Assembly: GCA_001275005.1 (NCBI GenBank)
Contig: JWZX01002788.1
Coordinates: 1-32,803, forward strand
Source: Chrysochromulina tobinii
Taxonomy: Eukaryota > Haptophyta > Prymnesiales > Chrysochromulinaceae
Direction: 5' to 3'
Length of the DNA stretch: 32,803 nucleotides
Part shown: one piece after another, positions 1-9,605 of the stretch
How the letters are laid out: every line of letters starts with the position of its first letter
How positions within the stretch are numbered: position 1 is the first letter of the stretch
Position numbers and translations under genes: made by a program
The notes under the pieces: model-generated
Told to the model about the DNA's origin: nothing
The model's database searches: none
The model's input: the letters and a program-made list of their open reading frames with translations, nothing else

Positions 1-1790
1 GTGCAGTGACAGCTTTGACAGGCTGGCTTGCATCTCCATCTCCGCCGCGTGCTTGCGACGCAGCTTCTTGCTCTCCTGCTTGCGCTTCTTGTGCAAGCGC
101 TCGCGCATCGCCCTCGCCTCTGCCAACACACCCTCGCTCGCGAGTGCGTGGTGCTCCTCGATCGCGCCGACCAGGCCCTCGTACTGCGCGGCCGCCATGG
201 CCACACGAAGCGCCTCGTTGGCGGCGGCAGAAGGAGCAGGACCCACGACGTCCTCGTCGTCGCCAGCCGCCGCCAACACATCGTTGTCCGGCTCGGCGCT
301 GCCACTCGCGGCCGCTGACGCACTCGCTGCCGGCGCTCTCGCCTCGCTCGCCCCTTTCTTCTTGGCCTTGGCTTTCTGGCTCGCGTTCGTCTTCTGCGCG
401 CGCTGCTTGTGCACGCCCTCCGCCTCCTCCTGGGCCAGCAGAGCCGCAGCGGCAAGCTCGGCTGCCCGCTCGGCTGCCGCACGCTCCGCACTCGACACTG
501 GAGCGACCGCAGCGATCGTCGCAGGTGCGCGGCCCCTGCTGCGCAGGAATCTTGCGATGGCGGTATGGCCTCGGGCCTCTGCGACATCGAGGGCTGTGCC
601 GAAAGCAGATTGCAAGTCGGCGCGTGCGCCAGCATGCACGAGCAGCATGACTATGTCGCCGTGGCCTTCGTAGCAGGCGGTGTGCAGAGGCGTGGCGCCG
701 TAGCTTTTTGCCTGGTCGATGGCGGCGTGGGCGGCGAGCAGCAGCTGCGCGCAGTCGCCGTCGCCTTTGACGCAGGCGGCGTGCAGAGGCGTGGAGCCGT
801 AGATGTCGGCCTGGTCGACGACGGCGTGGGCGGCGAGCAGCAGCCGCACGCAGCCGCCGCTGCCTTCGCCGCAGGCGGCGATCAGAGATGTGGTGCCTCT
901 GCTGGTTGCCTGGTCGACAGCGGCGTGGGCGGCGAGCAGCAGCTGCACGCAGTCGCCGTGGCCGCTGTCGCTCGCGGCGATCAGAGGCGTGGCGCCGTCG
1001 CTGTCTGCCTGGTCGACGGTGGCGTGGGCGGCGAGCAGCAGCTGCACGCAGCCACCGTGGCCTTCGATGCTGGCGGCGCGCAGAGGCGTGACGCCGTTGC
1101 GGTCTGCCAGGTCGACGACGGCGTGGGCGGCGAGCAGCAGCCGCACGCAGCCGCCGTGGCCTTTGTCGCAGGCGACGAGCAGAGGCGTGCGGCCGTCGCT
1201 GTCTGCCTGGTCGACGGTGGCGTGGGCGGCGAGCAGCAGCTGCACGCAGCCACCGTGGCCTTCGATGCTGGCGGCGAGCAGAGGCGTGACGCCGTTGCGG
1301 TCTGCCTGGTTAACGGCGGCGTTGGCGGCGAGCAGCAGCTGCACGCAGCCACCGTGGCCTTCGATGCTGGCGGCGCGCAGAGGCGTGACGCCGTTGCGGT
1401 CTGCCTGGTTAACGGCGGCGTGGGCGGCGAGCAGCAGCCGCACGCAGCCGCCGCAACCTTTGACGCAGGCGACGATCAGAGGCGTGTTGCCGTCGCTGTC
1501 TGCTGCCTGGTCGACAGCGGCGTGGGCGGCGAGCAGCAGCTGCACGCAGCCTCCGTTGTCTTTGCAGCAGGCGGCGTACAGAGGCGTGACGCCGTTGCTG
1601 GCGGCCTGGTCGACGGCGGCGTGGGAGGCGAGCAGCAGCTGCACGCAGTTGCCGTGGCCTTTGTCGCAGGCGGCGATCAGAGGCGTGACGCCTCTGCTGG
1701 TTGCCTGGTCGACGGCGGCGTGGGCGGCGAGCAGCAGCTTCGTGCACTTAGGGTGACCAGTCTCACATGCAGCATACAGGCAGGCGCCGA
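1..1790 (-). repeat. 99-bp coding tandem repeats (ankyrin units) plus linker
   Basis: The block from about 660 to 1790 is a head-to-tail array of 99 bp units, each coding one 33-residue ankyrin repeat. One unit (near 1500) carries a 3-base in-frame insertion that adds one alanine. Adjacent units are more alike than needed for function, which points to unequal crossing-over or gene conversion. Confidence 0.8.
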
Positions 1791-1938
1791 GGTGGTCCGC
1801 TTCTGTCACGCTGTCGATGAGGCCCACGGCATTCGCCTCTTCGCCGCGATGGAGCGCGTCGACGATCGCGTGCATGGCCGAGCGTCGCATATCAACCTCG
1901 AAGTTTAAGTTACCGTTTTTTGGCATGCTGAACTGCAT
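1..1938 (-). CDS. Ankyrin-repeat protein kinase paralogue, 3' part outside the window
   Basis: The minus frame is open from an ATG at 1938 to the left edge. An in-frame TAA lies just upstream of this ATG; a second possible start is the ATG at 1890. The protein has about 12-13 ankyrin repeats of 33 residues (pattern VDQADSDGATPLIAA, GHGDCVQLLLAAHA), a final repeat LDVAEARGHTAIARFL, then an Ala/Glu/Lys-rich linker that is probably coiled coil. The DNA of the linker (about 1-620) is almost the same as that of the ankyrin-kinase at 22561-25975 (about 24090-24700). A kinase domain is therefore expected beyond the left edge, although none is visible here. Repeats near 1050, 1240 and 1350 are nearly identical to each other, so the 99 bp array has recently expanded. 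Ankyrin repeats bind proteins; the partner is unknown. The long plus-strand open frame opposite it is a shadow. Confidence 0.85.
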   Translation of the reverse strand, partial: MQFSMPKNGNLNFEVDMRRSAMHAIVDALHRGEEANAVGLIDSVTEADHLGACLYAACETGHPKCTKLLLAAHAAVDQATSRGVTPLIAACDKGHGNCVQLLLASHAAVDQAASNGVTPLYAACCKDNGGCVQLLLAAHAAVDQAADSDGNTPLIVACVKGCGGCVRLLLAAHAAVNQADRNGVTPLRAASIEGHGGCVQLLLAANAAVNQADRNGVTPLLAASIEGHGGCVQLLLAAHATVDQADSDGRTPLLVACDKGHGGCVRLLLAAHAVVDLADRNGVTPLRAASIEGHGGCVQLLLAAHATVDQADSDGATPLIAASDSGHGDCVQLLLAAHAAVDQATSRGTTSLIAACGEGSGGCVRLLLAAHAVVDQADIYGSTPLHAACVKGDGDCAQLLLAAHAAIDQAKSYGATPLHTACYEGHGDIVMLLVHAGARADLQSAFGTALDVAEARGHTAIARFLRSRGRAPATIAAVAPVSSAERAAAERAAELAAAALLAQEEAEGVHKQRAQKTNASQKAKAKKKGASEARAPAASASAAASGSAEPDNDVLAAAGDDEDVVGPAPSAAANEALRVAMAAAQYEGLVGAIEEHHALASEGVLAEARAMRERLHKKRKQESKKLRRKHAAEMEMQASLSKLSLH

Positions 1939-2183
1939 GCCAAACGTGTGAGTGCATCGTGATCGTTAAAACGACAGTCGCGTCAACCGGTGCTACCGGG
2001 TACGGCACTGTTACTGCTCGCTGTGTGAGAAAGAACCCTTCAAACTATTCACATTTCAATATGTGCCACATGTACTCGAGAGAACCAACTGAGTGAGTAC
2101 CAACGCGGGGAGTACACGAGAGGAATATTCATCCCCGTGCTGCACCTCGTGCCATGTCGCGCCGCACACGTGTGCTGGCACCC

Positions 2184-3046
2184 TTAGCGCGGCGGTGTGT
2201 CAAGTGCCATACGTTGCAGAGCTAGCCGGGCCTGTGCGTTCTCAAAGCCGCTCAGGATCTGCTGCAGATGCGCCGGCAGCGGCCCCGGCGGCATCGTGCT
2301 CGTGCCGATCAATTCCAGAAGCGACGGCGCCGACGCGCGGCTGCCGAGGTTGAAGCCCATATTGTACCACGCTGCTTCAGGAGTTCCTCGCATGGTTCCG
2401 AATCGGACACTCGCTGACGAAACTGACGACCACACAGAGGTGGGCCCCCGAGCATCGTGAAGCGCCGTGTCTGGCGAGCGCACTAGGTACGGCGAGAGAT
2501 GATGAAGCAGGAACGGCGTCTCGCCCCCTTGGGTCTGCTTGGTCGTCTTCTGCTCATCATGCGCACGGTCCCCGAGCCAAGTGACCGGGTCGGTGGTCGT
2601 CGCGGGCGAGGGCGGCGTCGTGGGCGGGACTGGGCGCTCCGCCTTGGCCTGGTACGCTGCGATCTGCGCCTTGCGCTCGGCACAGCGCTCGGCCCTCTCC
2701 CGCTTCATGGCCATCTGCGCCATCTGGGCCTTGACCTGATCCCTCGCGTCTTTGCCACGTGCGGCAGCCTGCAGCTTGGTCGCGGCAGCTGCCTCGGACG
2801 TGAAGGCGGAGATGACGTGGGTCTTCGTGCGCACGTGCTCGGCGGCATTCTGCGCCCTTCGCGCCAGTTTCGCCTTCTTGCGCGCAGGTGGAGGGATACT
2901 TCCACCTTGGCATGCTGATGACCCTCCCTCATTGCATGCTGATGACCCTCGCAGGTGAGGGATACTTCCGCCTTGGTCGGGTGGTGCGTTGCCACCCCTC
3001 GCTGCCCGCACCGCGCTACATGCCGCGCCGCCCGTGCCACCGTCAC

Positions 3047-3101
<55 letters not shown>

Positions 3102-5837
3102 TCCCCCTCCTCCTCCCCTTCCTCCCCCATCGCCCCCGGGGTCCTCCTCAGTTGCCGACGTGTCGTGATCGAGGTTGGGGAAGAGGAGGCGGCAGAACTC
3201 ATGGTAGTCGACCTCCCCCGTCTCGTCCTCGTCAAAGAGGGCAAAGAGCTGCCGCAGCTTGGCCACTGGGATCTTGAGCTTCATATTCTTCATCGCACGC
3301 TTGAACTCACCCCAATCGAGCTGCCCGTCGCCGCTCGTGTCAAACTCCTGGAAGATGCGGTGCAGCTGGCTCATGGTAAGCCCGCGCTCTTCGAGCATGA
3401 CGGCCATCCGCATCTGCATCTCCACCAGTTCCTTGCGCTCCCAGGCCGATCGGAACGCCTCGCCGATGACCGTGATCGGCATCGTCGTGAAGAGCAACCC
3501 GCACACGATCGCACAGGCGAAGACGACTCGCTGGGCGGGTCCCTGAAGCCCATGGTGGCCGTCATAGCCGAGGGTAGCCACGATCCTGTGCACGTCGAGA
3601 GGGAGATCGAGCTAAGATCGAGAGGGAGATCGAGAGGGAGATCGAGCCAGGATCGTGCTCAGAGGGAGATCGAGCACGGATCGAGAGGGAGATCGAGCCA
3701 GGATCGTGCTCAGAGGGAGATCGAGCACGTCGAGAGGGAGATCGAGCACGAGCAGGCATCGGTGTGTAGTCGGTGTGGGAGACAGACGCACACGAAAGAG
3801 CCTCTAGGGCCGCATGCATGAGTGTTTGGCTGGTGTTTGGCACACACGCACACACTCACTCAAGAGCACAACAACCAGGGAGAAGCGTTCGCGTACTCAG
3901 TCGAGGCACTCAGTCACAGCGCACCAGAAGATCATCCACATGGCTTCGAACCCATCGCCGAGCGGCTCGACCAGTCCGTCATCGAGGTCAGCGCCTCCGC
4001 TCTGGTTGCGCCGAAGCCACAGACCATACTGACCATCGGCTCTCTCGAGGATGATCAACGCGCCGGAGAGGAGAAGCGTGACGATGAGCATCGCAAAGCC
4101 GGGCACCTGATGAGGGAGGCAATCAGAGGTCATCAGAGGTCATCCGAGGTCAACAAAGAGCACCTGATGAGGTGGCAATCAAGCAAGCCATCATCCAGAG
4201 ACGTCAACAGTGAGGCCACAGCACAGAGGAAATACATCTCTGAGGCCACATCGAAGAGGACACTCAGAGGACAATCAGCGGACACCCCACGAGTATATCA
4301 TCACATCGAAGAGGGCAATCAGAGGGCAATCAGAGGACAATCAGCGGACACTCCACGAGTATACCATGAGGGCGCGATACGAGTTCTCAAGGGCGATGAG
4401 CAGCACACGCCAGCCCGAGTAGTGCTTCAGCAGCTTGAAGATGCGCGCGAGACGCAGCAGCTCGAGCAGCTCGAGCACTAGGAGCCCGTCGCTGCTGCGG
4501 CTGCCCCCGGCCATAAAAATGTCGATGTAGAAGGGGATGATGGTCGCCACGTCGATCCAGTACATGGGGTTGAACAGGAGCATGTTGCGCAGGTCGAGCG
4601 TCGCGACGTATGTGCGCAGGGCGAGCTCGATGGTGAAGATGATGCCGCACGCCACCTCGAGAGCATACAGCGACTCCGAGCGTTCAAAACTGGGGACCGT
4701 GGTCAGAAAGAAGCTGAAGACGCTCACGATGATGGTCGCAATAATAAAGATTCCAAGGGCCGAAGCCGCATACGATGATTTGGGAGCGTTGAGCGCCTTC
4801 CGAAGCCGTTGGCGAGGGTCGAGAGTCTTGGAGAGGCGCTGCTTGGTTCCAGCGGCCTCAGCCACGCTCCAGCGCTTTATGACCGAGGAGTCTCCTCCGG
4901 CCTTTTCCTTCGCCTTCGCCATGCAGGTGCAGAACTCGTCAAAGTCGATCTGGCCGGAGTCGTCGGAATCAACCTCCCTGACGATCGCGTCGAGCTCCTT
5001 CGCGCTCAGGGTCTGGCCGAGGGTGTTCATGACGTCGCCAAGCTCTTTGGTCGAGATGGTGCCGCTCCCGTCCTTGTCGAAGGCCGCAAAGATCTTCATG
5101 TACTCCTGCTTGTACTGGTCCATGGACGGCTCCTTCACACCCGCGCGGCGGCCGTTGGCTCCCGCCCAGGTCAGGGGCACCCAGAGCCTCCTTGGTGCCC
5201 CACGAGAGAGCAGCGGACTCACAGTGAGCCCTCGAGGAATCGTAGGTGGGCGCAGCGCCGTTCGTGTCCGATGGCCATCGGAGGCACACTCGGCGGCGGG
5301 AGGTTGGGATTCCTCATGAGCCCATGTACGTTCCTTGGACGTGGCACCTTCGCGCGCTTTGAGACCCCCTCTGGCAACACGTTTGCGATCCCAAAAATGG
5401 GAGCCCAGAGGTGCCATCAGCGTGAGCCTTCGGCGCATCGGAGGTGGAGGTACAGATGGAGACGCTGCCGGGCGGGAGAGAAGGCCATCTGACGCGCGCT
5501 CGTGTGGCGGCGTGTCTTCGAGGTGGAGCCTGATCTCATCCGCCCGGAACCACAAACTCTGGCCGTTTGCGAAGCGCACCTGGTACGGGCGAATCCTGGG
5601 CTCATTCAGGTCGTCCGTGATGAGCACGCCCGTCTGCCCGACGAACAGCCGAGTGGACTGGTTCAACGGGTCCCCTTTGGCCTTGACCACAATGACCGTG
5701 TCACCCACCCTCGCCCGTCGACGTCGTGACGACACCTTTGGTGGTGTCGACAGCAATGCGGCCGCCTTCAACTTTCCCCAATGTGGACCTGCCTTCGGAG
5801 CTGCGTTCGGTTGTGCCCCTTCAGCCCGGAAATTCAT
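2184..5837 (-). CDS. Ca2+-responsive voltage-gated K+ channel: EF-hand pair, Kv core, EF-hand pair, IQ-like motif
   Basis: Proposed exons are 5837-4365, 4106-3925 and 3585-2184 (1018 codons, frame restored), with a possible extra intron at 2906-2971. An SH3-like stretch lies at about residues 43-107. Calmodulin-type loops DKDGSGTISTKE (254-265) and DSDDSGQIDFDE (290-301) precede S1 (about 359-381), S2 (389-411), S3 (423-443) and S4 with LRLARIFKLLKH. After the first intron come S5 (492-515), the pore helix AMWMIFW, a filter TLGYDG in place of the usual TVGYGD, and S6 (567-595). Two more loops follow, DTSGDGQLDWGE (634-645) and DEDETGEVDYHE (670-681), then a polyglycine run and an IQ-like LQAAARGKDAR near 820. 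Inference: a plasma- or endomembrane K+ channel tuned by Ca2+ and voltage. The start is uncertain: the ATG at 5123, just before the first EF-hand, is an alternative, and the region 5130-5330 may hide another intron. Confidence 0.82.
2906..2971 (-). mobile_element. Candidate 66-nt GC-AG intron with flanking duplication
   Basis: A 27-28 bp direct repeat (2883-2910 and 2950-2976, one mismatch and one indel) brackets a core holding two GGGTCATCAGCATG units, in the sense of the channel gene. Splicing GC...AG at 2971/2906 joins codons as DQG-GSIPPPAR. The segment is a multiple of three with no stop, so it may be retained and add 22 residues. Confidence 0.5.
3030..3125 (-). repeat. GGC/GGT trinucleotide tract coding polyglycine
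   Basis: An almost pure CCG run on the plus strand, read on the minus strand as about 25-30 consecutive glycines, links the second EF-hand pair of the channel to its IQ-bearing tail. Slippage-prone. Confidence 0.85.
3586..3924 (-). other. Channel intron 2 (339 nt) with internal tandem repeats
   Basis: Donor TG|GTGCGC and acceptor CACAG|GATCG join the pore helix to the selectivity filter as AMWMIFWIVATLGYDG. This matches the spacing from pore-helix Trp to GYG in known K+ channels. The middle (about 3597-3745) is made of alternating units of the type GAGAGGGAGATCGAGC and AGGATCGTGCTCA on the plus strand. Confidence 0.75.
4107..4364 (-). mobile_element. Channel intron 1 (258 nt), introner family A with 37-bp duplication
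   Basis: Donor ATG|GTATAC and acceptor CATCAG|GTGCCC join S4-S5 linker to S5 in frame (RALM-VPGFAMLI). The sense strand contains TGATTGCCCTC/TGATGACCTC units. A 37 bp direct repeat (4265-4301 and 4331-4367, 35/37 identical) covers the exon end and the start of the intron. Confidence 0.75.
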
Positions 5838-6236
5838 CTGCACCCAGCTGCACCCAGGCGGGCACCGTCTGTTCGTCCACGAAGGCGGCGAGAGATTTAT
5901 TTTCAATTACCAGAGGGTTGCATGCAGCGACACGAAGAGTTTTGTCCTGTCTCCGGACGGGTCCAGTTCATGCCAGTTGAGACTTGTACAAATTGGGCCC
6001 GACTCCTGGTGCAAGTTCGATATGACACACTTTTCAGGGTCTCGTTTTTGTTACATATCTTCGTTCATGACCTGGCCGCCTGGGACATCCCACGAAAACG
6101 CGAATCACAACTTCTCAACAATTTTTCTCCGCGGATCCTCGGAGGTGTCGCTTAGCCTAAAAGTTGGGATCAGGAGGGCGAGGGCCTCTCGCCTCTCGGC
6201 TGCAAACAACGCGCGACCGGACCCCACAACGGACCC
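5838..6236. other. Intergenic, upstream of channel gene and downstream of TMEM65-like gene
   Basis: About 400 bp between two minus-strand genes. The channel reading frame stays open upstream to about 5906 but without an ATG. Nothing else recognisable; presumably holds the channel promoter. Confidence 0.5.
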
Positions 6237-6361
6237 CTACCGCGGTGCACGGGCGGCTTCCTCGGAAGACGTCGCGGGCGGCTGTTGCCCGGGATCCTCG
6301 CCACCTGGGTGCAAGTTCAGGTGGCGTGGGATCGCTCCCACTGGCGTGGGAGTGACGGTGG

Positions 6362-6397
<36 letters not shown>

Positions 6398-7625
6398 AAG
6401 CGGCGGCGGTGGCAGCGATGGCGGGGATTGCGGGGGTGGCGGCGGCGGCGGCGGCGGAAGCGGCGGCGGTGGCGGCGATGGCGGTGGCGGTGGTGGTGGC
6501 GGCTTGCGGCTGCACCCTCGTCATCTTCAGGTTGTCCTTGAGGCCCGAGTCAAACTCACGCCGGCTCCAACCTTGTGAGGCGAGCAGCTCGTTCAGATCG
6601 GATTCGCTCACATGATGCTTCGCCGCGTAGTCGCTCAACATGGCCTTCTCGAGAGGGTGGACGAGGCCGTCGGCCAGGACCGCACGCAGCACGAGCTCGT
6701 ACTCGTGCCGCAACGACGCGCGCGTCTCCTCATCTTCGCGGAGCGCCAACGACTTTTGTGCCCGCTTCCCGCGGATGAGGTCCACGTAGAGAGTCGAGAG
6801 CACAGCGGCCTCGATACTCTTATCCTCACGCATGACCTTGCGCAGCTCCTCGGTGTTCCATTCGAGGTACTTCGTGCGCTGGTTGAGCGTCACCGTGTTC
6901 GGGTAGGGCCGGCCTGCAAGCGTACCGTCTACAAGGGCCGTGCCGCCGATGATGCAGCCGCGCGCCACGTGCGAGGGCAGCATCGCCACATCCTGGTCGG
7001 TCCCGTTGTAGAGCGCGACGAGCGTCTCGTGCCCCTTGTCGTCACGCGCGACGGCCTGCGCCGAGCCGCTGTGCAGGAAGAAGACTGAGTCAAGGATGTC
7101 GCCTTTGGTGACCATTGGCGTTCCCGCATCGGCCGTGCGCCACTTACCGTGGTGTAGCAGCTCAAAGAACTGCTGCGGCGAGACGCCGTACGGCGCAAAC
7201 TGCGAGTGGTAGAGGCTCATCTCGTCGTCGTCGAAGTAGATGGTCTTGCGATCGTGCATGAAGAGCAGCGGGACCATCCCGAGCAGGCATCCGATCGAGA
7301 TGCCAATCGAGTTCGCCGACACCTTGACGAAGCGCGTGCGCGGCAGCTCCAACTGTACCTCCGTCAGCGGAGGCGCCTTGAAGAAGCGCGACGTCTTACT
7401 CTCGATCACATCTTGTAAGCTGAGGCCAATCACGTCAGAGATCAGGTTGCCGAGGCCCGCGGCCGCGAGCGTCGACAGACCGAAGCGAATGCCGAGCGTG
7501 GCATCGATCTGGTCTCCTGCGATGATCATGATGAAGTTGTCGGCGAAGCCAAAGCCGATGAACGGCACGCCGCCCGCAAGCGCGAGCATGAGGAGCTGCC
7601 GTTTCGTGGGCTGTGGCACCGTCGC

Positions 7626-7657
<32 letters not shown>

Positions 7658-7838
7658 ACAGCGCCCGAGCGCTGCTGCTGAACGCGCCCCCGACCCCACG
7701 GCAGCGCAGGCCGCTGCCAGAGGCTCCGGCGACGCCCGAACGCTGACAAGCGACGGTGGCGGTGGCCATTGCGAAGGTCGGCCGATGCGTCAGCACCGAC
7801 AATGTGCTGGCCAGCGACCGAGGTCGAAGAAACATCAT
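6237..7838 (-). CDS. TMEM65-type mitochondrial membrane protein fused to a cyclic-nucleotide-binding-like domain
   Basis: A single-exon frame of 533 residues from ATG 7838. Residues 1-75 are rich in Arg/Ser/Ala with a serine run, fitting a mitochondrial or plastid transit peptide. Residues 78-200 match the TMEM65 family: GGVPFIGFGFADNFIMI, AGDQID, GLGNLISDV, then a second hydrophobic pair near 175-195. Residues about 220-355 resemble a Popeye/CNB fold (DAGTPMVTKGDILDSVFFL, PYPNTVTLNQRTKYLEW). Residues 372-435 form a helical module (ADGLVHPLEKAMLSDYAAKH) often found after such domains. The tail (440-533) is Ala/Thr-rich low complexity. TMEM65 in animals is an inner mitochondrial membrane protein tied to ion exchange; a nucleotide-sensing partner domain on the same chain is inference. 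It diverges from the prolyl hydroxylase gene with 156 bp between the starts. Confidence 0.82.
6345..6512 (-). repeat. GGC/GCC-rich low-complexity tract (Ala/Thr tail)
   Basis: Imperfect trinucleotide repeats (plus-strand GGC/GGT) code an Ala/Thr/Pro-rich tail of the TMEM65-like protein. A polyglycine frame on the plus strand here is a shadow. Confidence 0.75.
7629..7661 (-). repeat. AGC microsatellite coding polyserine
   Basis: About ten CTG units on the plus strand give a nine-serine run within the presumed transit peptide of the TMEM65-like protein. Confidence 0.8.
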
Positions 7839-7994
7839 TGTACGGGACCCTCGACGCGTGGTTGCATCTCGTCACGCAGCTGCGTTGCAGATTAGAGCGT
7901 GAACACTTGTGAACGTCAGTGAATGCGGCTGTGAGGTGTGCGAGATGTTGTCCTTCACGCTTTTGAGTTTGGTTTGGACGTGTTAAATTATAAA
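7839..7994. promoter_or_regulatory. Bidirectional promoter region
   Basis: Only 156 bp separate the ATG of the TMEM65-like gene (-) and the ATG of the prolyl hydroxylase gene (+), so both promoters must lie here or overlap the 5' ends. An AT-rich stretch (TTAAATTATAAA) sits just before the ATG at 7995. No defined element was recognised. Confidence 0.45.
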
Positions 7995-9605
7995 ATGTCA
8001 CTCTCGCGGCACTCGCTGTTGCCGCTGCTCGCGCTCGTGCTCGTGCCGCTCGCGTCTCCGTTTGGACGGCTGCGTACGAGCGACCGGCTCGAGCAGGCCG
8101 CGAAGCTCCTCGGCGACGCCGCCGAGCCTCCGTCACCTCCAGGCGAGAGCGGCGCGACATTCGTCCCGCTGCCCACGGCTGAGGAGCTTGCCAAGTGCAT
8201 GGACAAGAACCCGGAATGCGCGCGGTGGGCCAAGGGCGGCGAGTGCGAGGCGAATCCCGAATTCATGCTCCACGAGTGCCCGGCGGGCTGCCAGCAGTGC
8301 CAGTCCGAAAACTGCCGCGACAAGAATGCGGTGTGCGCGAGCTGGGCGGCGAGCGGCGAATGCAAGGCCAACCACGCGTTCATGCTCAAAGAATGCCCGT
8401 TCGCGTGCAAGGTGTGCCACATCAACTTCAAGGAGGCGTGCCGGCGCGATCCGGCTATGGCGCCCGCTGCGGTGCCGGGCACCATAGACGCGACCATCGA
8501 GCGCGCGCTGCGCGAGTTTCCAGCGTTCCGGCCGCGCGTGCTGCACCGCGAGCCGTGGGTGATCGAATTCCAATCGTTCCTGACGGAGACCGAGGCGGAC
8601 CACATTATACGCACGGGCGGGCACAATTTCGAGCGCAGCCTCGCAGGCGACGGCGTCACACCCGTCCGTACCAGCTCTACCAGCTGGTGCAATGTGGAAT
8701 CGTGTCTGTCGGATGGTCTGTTCCAGGTGATGGCCGCTGATGGCCGCTGATGGCCGCTGATTGCCTCTGGTTGCCTCTGGTTGCCTCTGGTTGCCACTGA
8801 GCCTCGTCCGTGTCGGTCTGATGCAGTCCGTGCGCGAGCGCATCGTGAACGTTACACGCGTGCCGTGGGAGAACGCCGAGCACTTGCAGGTACTCCGCTA
8901 TCATCCGGGCCAGTTCTACCGAGAGCACCACGACCAGAACTCGCCGCACTATTCAACGTGGGGACCACGGCTGTTCACCTTCTTCATGTACAGCGCTGAG
9001 GACCCCTGATTGTTCGCTGAGGACCCCTGATTGTTCGCTGAGGACCACTGATTCTTCGCTGACTGCACCCTGATTGCGTCCCTCATCAGGTACCTGTCGG
9101 ATGTGGAGGAGGGCGGCGAGACGCGCTTCACGAAGCTCAACCTGACAGTCGCGCCCAAGAAGGGTTCGGCGATCTTGTGGCCCTCCGGTGATGAGCACCG
9201 ATAGCCATTGAGTACCCTGAGTAGCCACCGAGTACCCACTGTGGGCTCGGCGATCCTGTGGGCCACCCCAGCATGCAAGTGCTCACCCCGGCGCCCTCCG
9301 AGTACCCCCTGTGGGCTCGGCGATCCTGTGGGCCACCCCAGCATGCAAGTGCTCACCCCGGCGCCCTCCTGCGCCCAGTGTTCTCGCGCGATCCATGGAC
9401 AACTGATGAAGGCACGTACCACGAAGCCGTCACCGTGGCCAAGGGCGTCAAGTACGCGGCCAACTTTTGGATCCACATGTTCGAGTTCCAGCAGGCGCTC
9501 ATGCGCGGCTGCGACAATGAGGACTACTGGCAGGATATGCTGCTTGACGACGAGAGGTTCGGCAAGGGGATGCTCGCTAAGCCGAACCCATCTAAAGGGT
9601 ACTAA
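7995..9605 (+). CDS. Secreted prolyl 4-hydroxylase with two ShKT domains
   Basis: Exons 7995-8726, 8827-8987, 9090-9187 and 9379-9605 give 405 residues with every junction in frame. Residues 1-20 are a signal peptide (SLLPLLALVLVPLA). Two six-cysteine ShKT domains follow: 68-102 (CMDKNPEC...GCQQC) and 107-141 (CRDKNAVC...ACKVC). The 2-oxoglutarate/Fe(II) domain (about 160-405) carries the HxD pair at H278/D280 (YREHHD), the distal H345 (YHEAV) and the 2-oxoglutarate-binding K355 (GVKYAANFW), so it should be active. Family role: hydroxylation of proline in secreted proteins in the ER/Golgi; ShKT modules are common N-terminal additions in algal and nematode enzymes. All three introns are of introner type. 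Confidence 0.93.
8727..8826 (+). mobile_element. Hydroxylase intron 1 (100 nt), introner family A
   Basis: CAG|GTGATGG...GATGCAG|TCC, phase 0. Contains three TGATGGCCGC units followed by three TGCCTCTGGT units, in the sense of the gene. Confidence 0.85.
8988..9089 (+). mobile_element. Hydroxylase intron 2 (102 nt), introner family A
   Basis: AT|GTACAG...CTCATCAG|GTACCTG, phase 2; joins FFM to YLSDVEEGG. Three 21 bp units (type GAGGACCCCTGATTGTTCGC) fill it. The tetranucleotide GTAC occurs at both splice junctions, as expected for a duplicated target. Confidence 0.85.
9188..9378 (+). mobile_element. Hydroxylase intron 3 (191 nt), introner family B as a tandem pair
   Basis: G|GTGATG...GCGCCCAG|TGTTC, phase 1. 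It holds two head-to-tail 70 bp units (9230-9299 and 9300-9369, one mismatch). Each ends with the family B core GCATGCAAGTGCTCACC and contains a segment (GGGCTCGGCGATCCTGTGGG) that is a diverged copy of the exon just upstream (9162-9186). Confidence 0.85.

Noticed and set aside
409-1908. 499-residue plus-strand open frame opposite the ankyrin repeats
   Set aside because: It is antisense to a recognisable ankyrin array; its low-complexity repeats (VDGGVGGEQQ) follow from the 99 bp unit in GC-rich DNA.
3897-3925. Channel donor further downstream, giving FWCAVT before the filter
   Set aside because: It needs a non-GT donor; the GTGCGC donor keeps phase and the exact pore-helix-to-filter spacing of K+ channels.
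5335-6615. 426-residue plus-strand frame with polyalanine
   Set aside because: Overlaps two supported minus-strand genes; composition is set by GC-rich repeats and no domain is recognisable.
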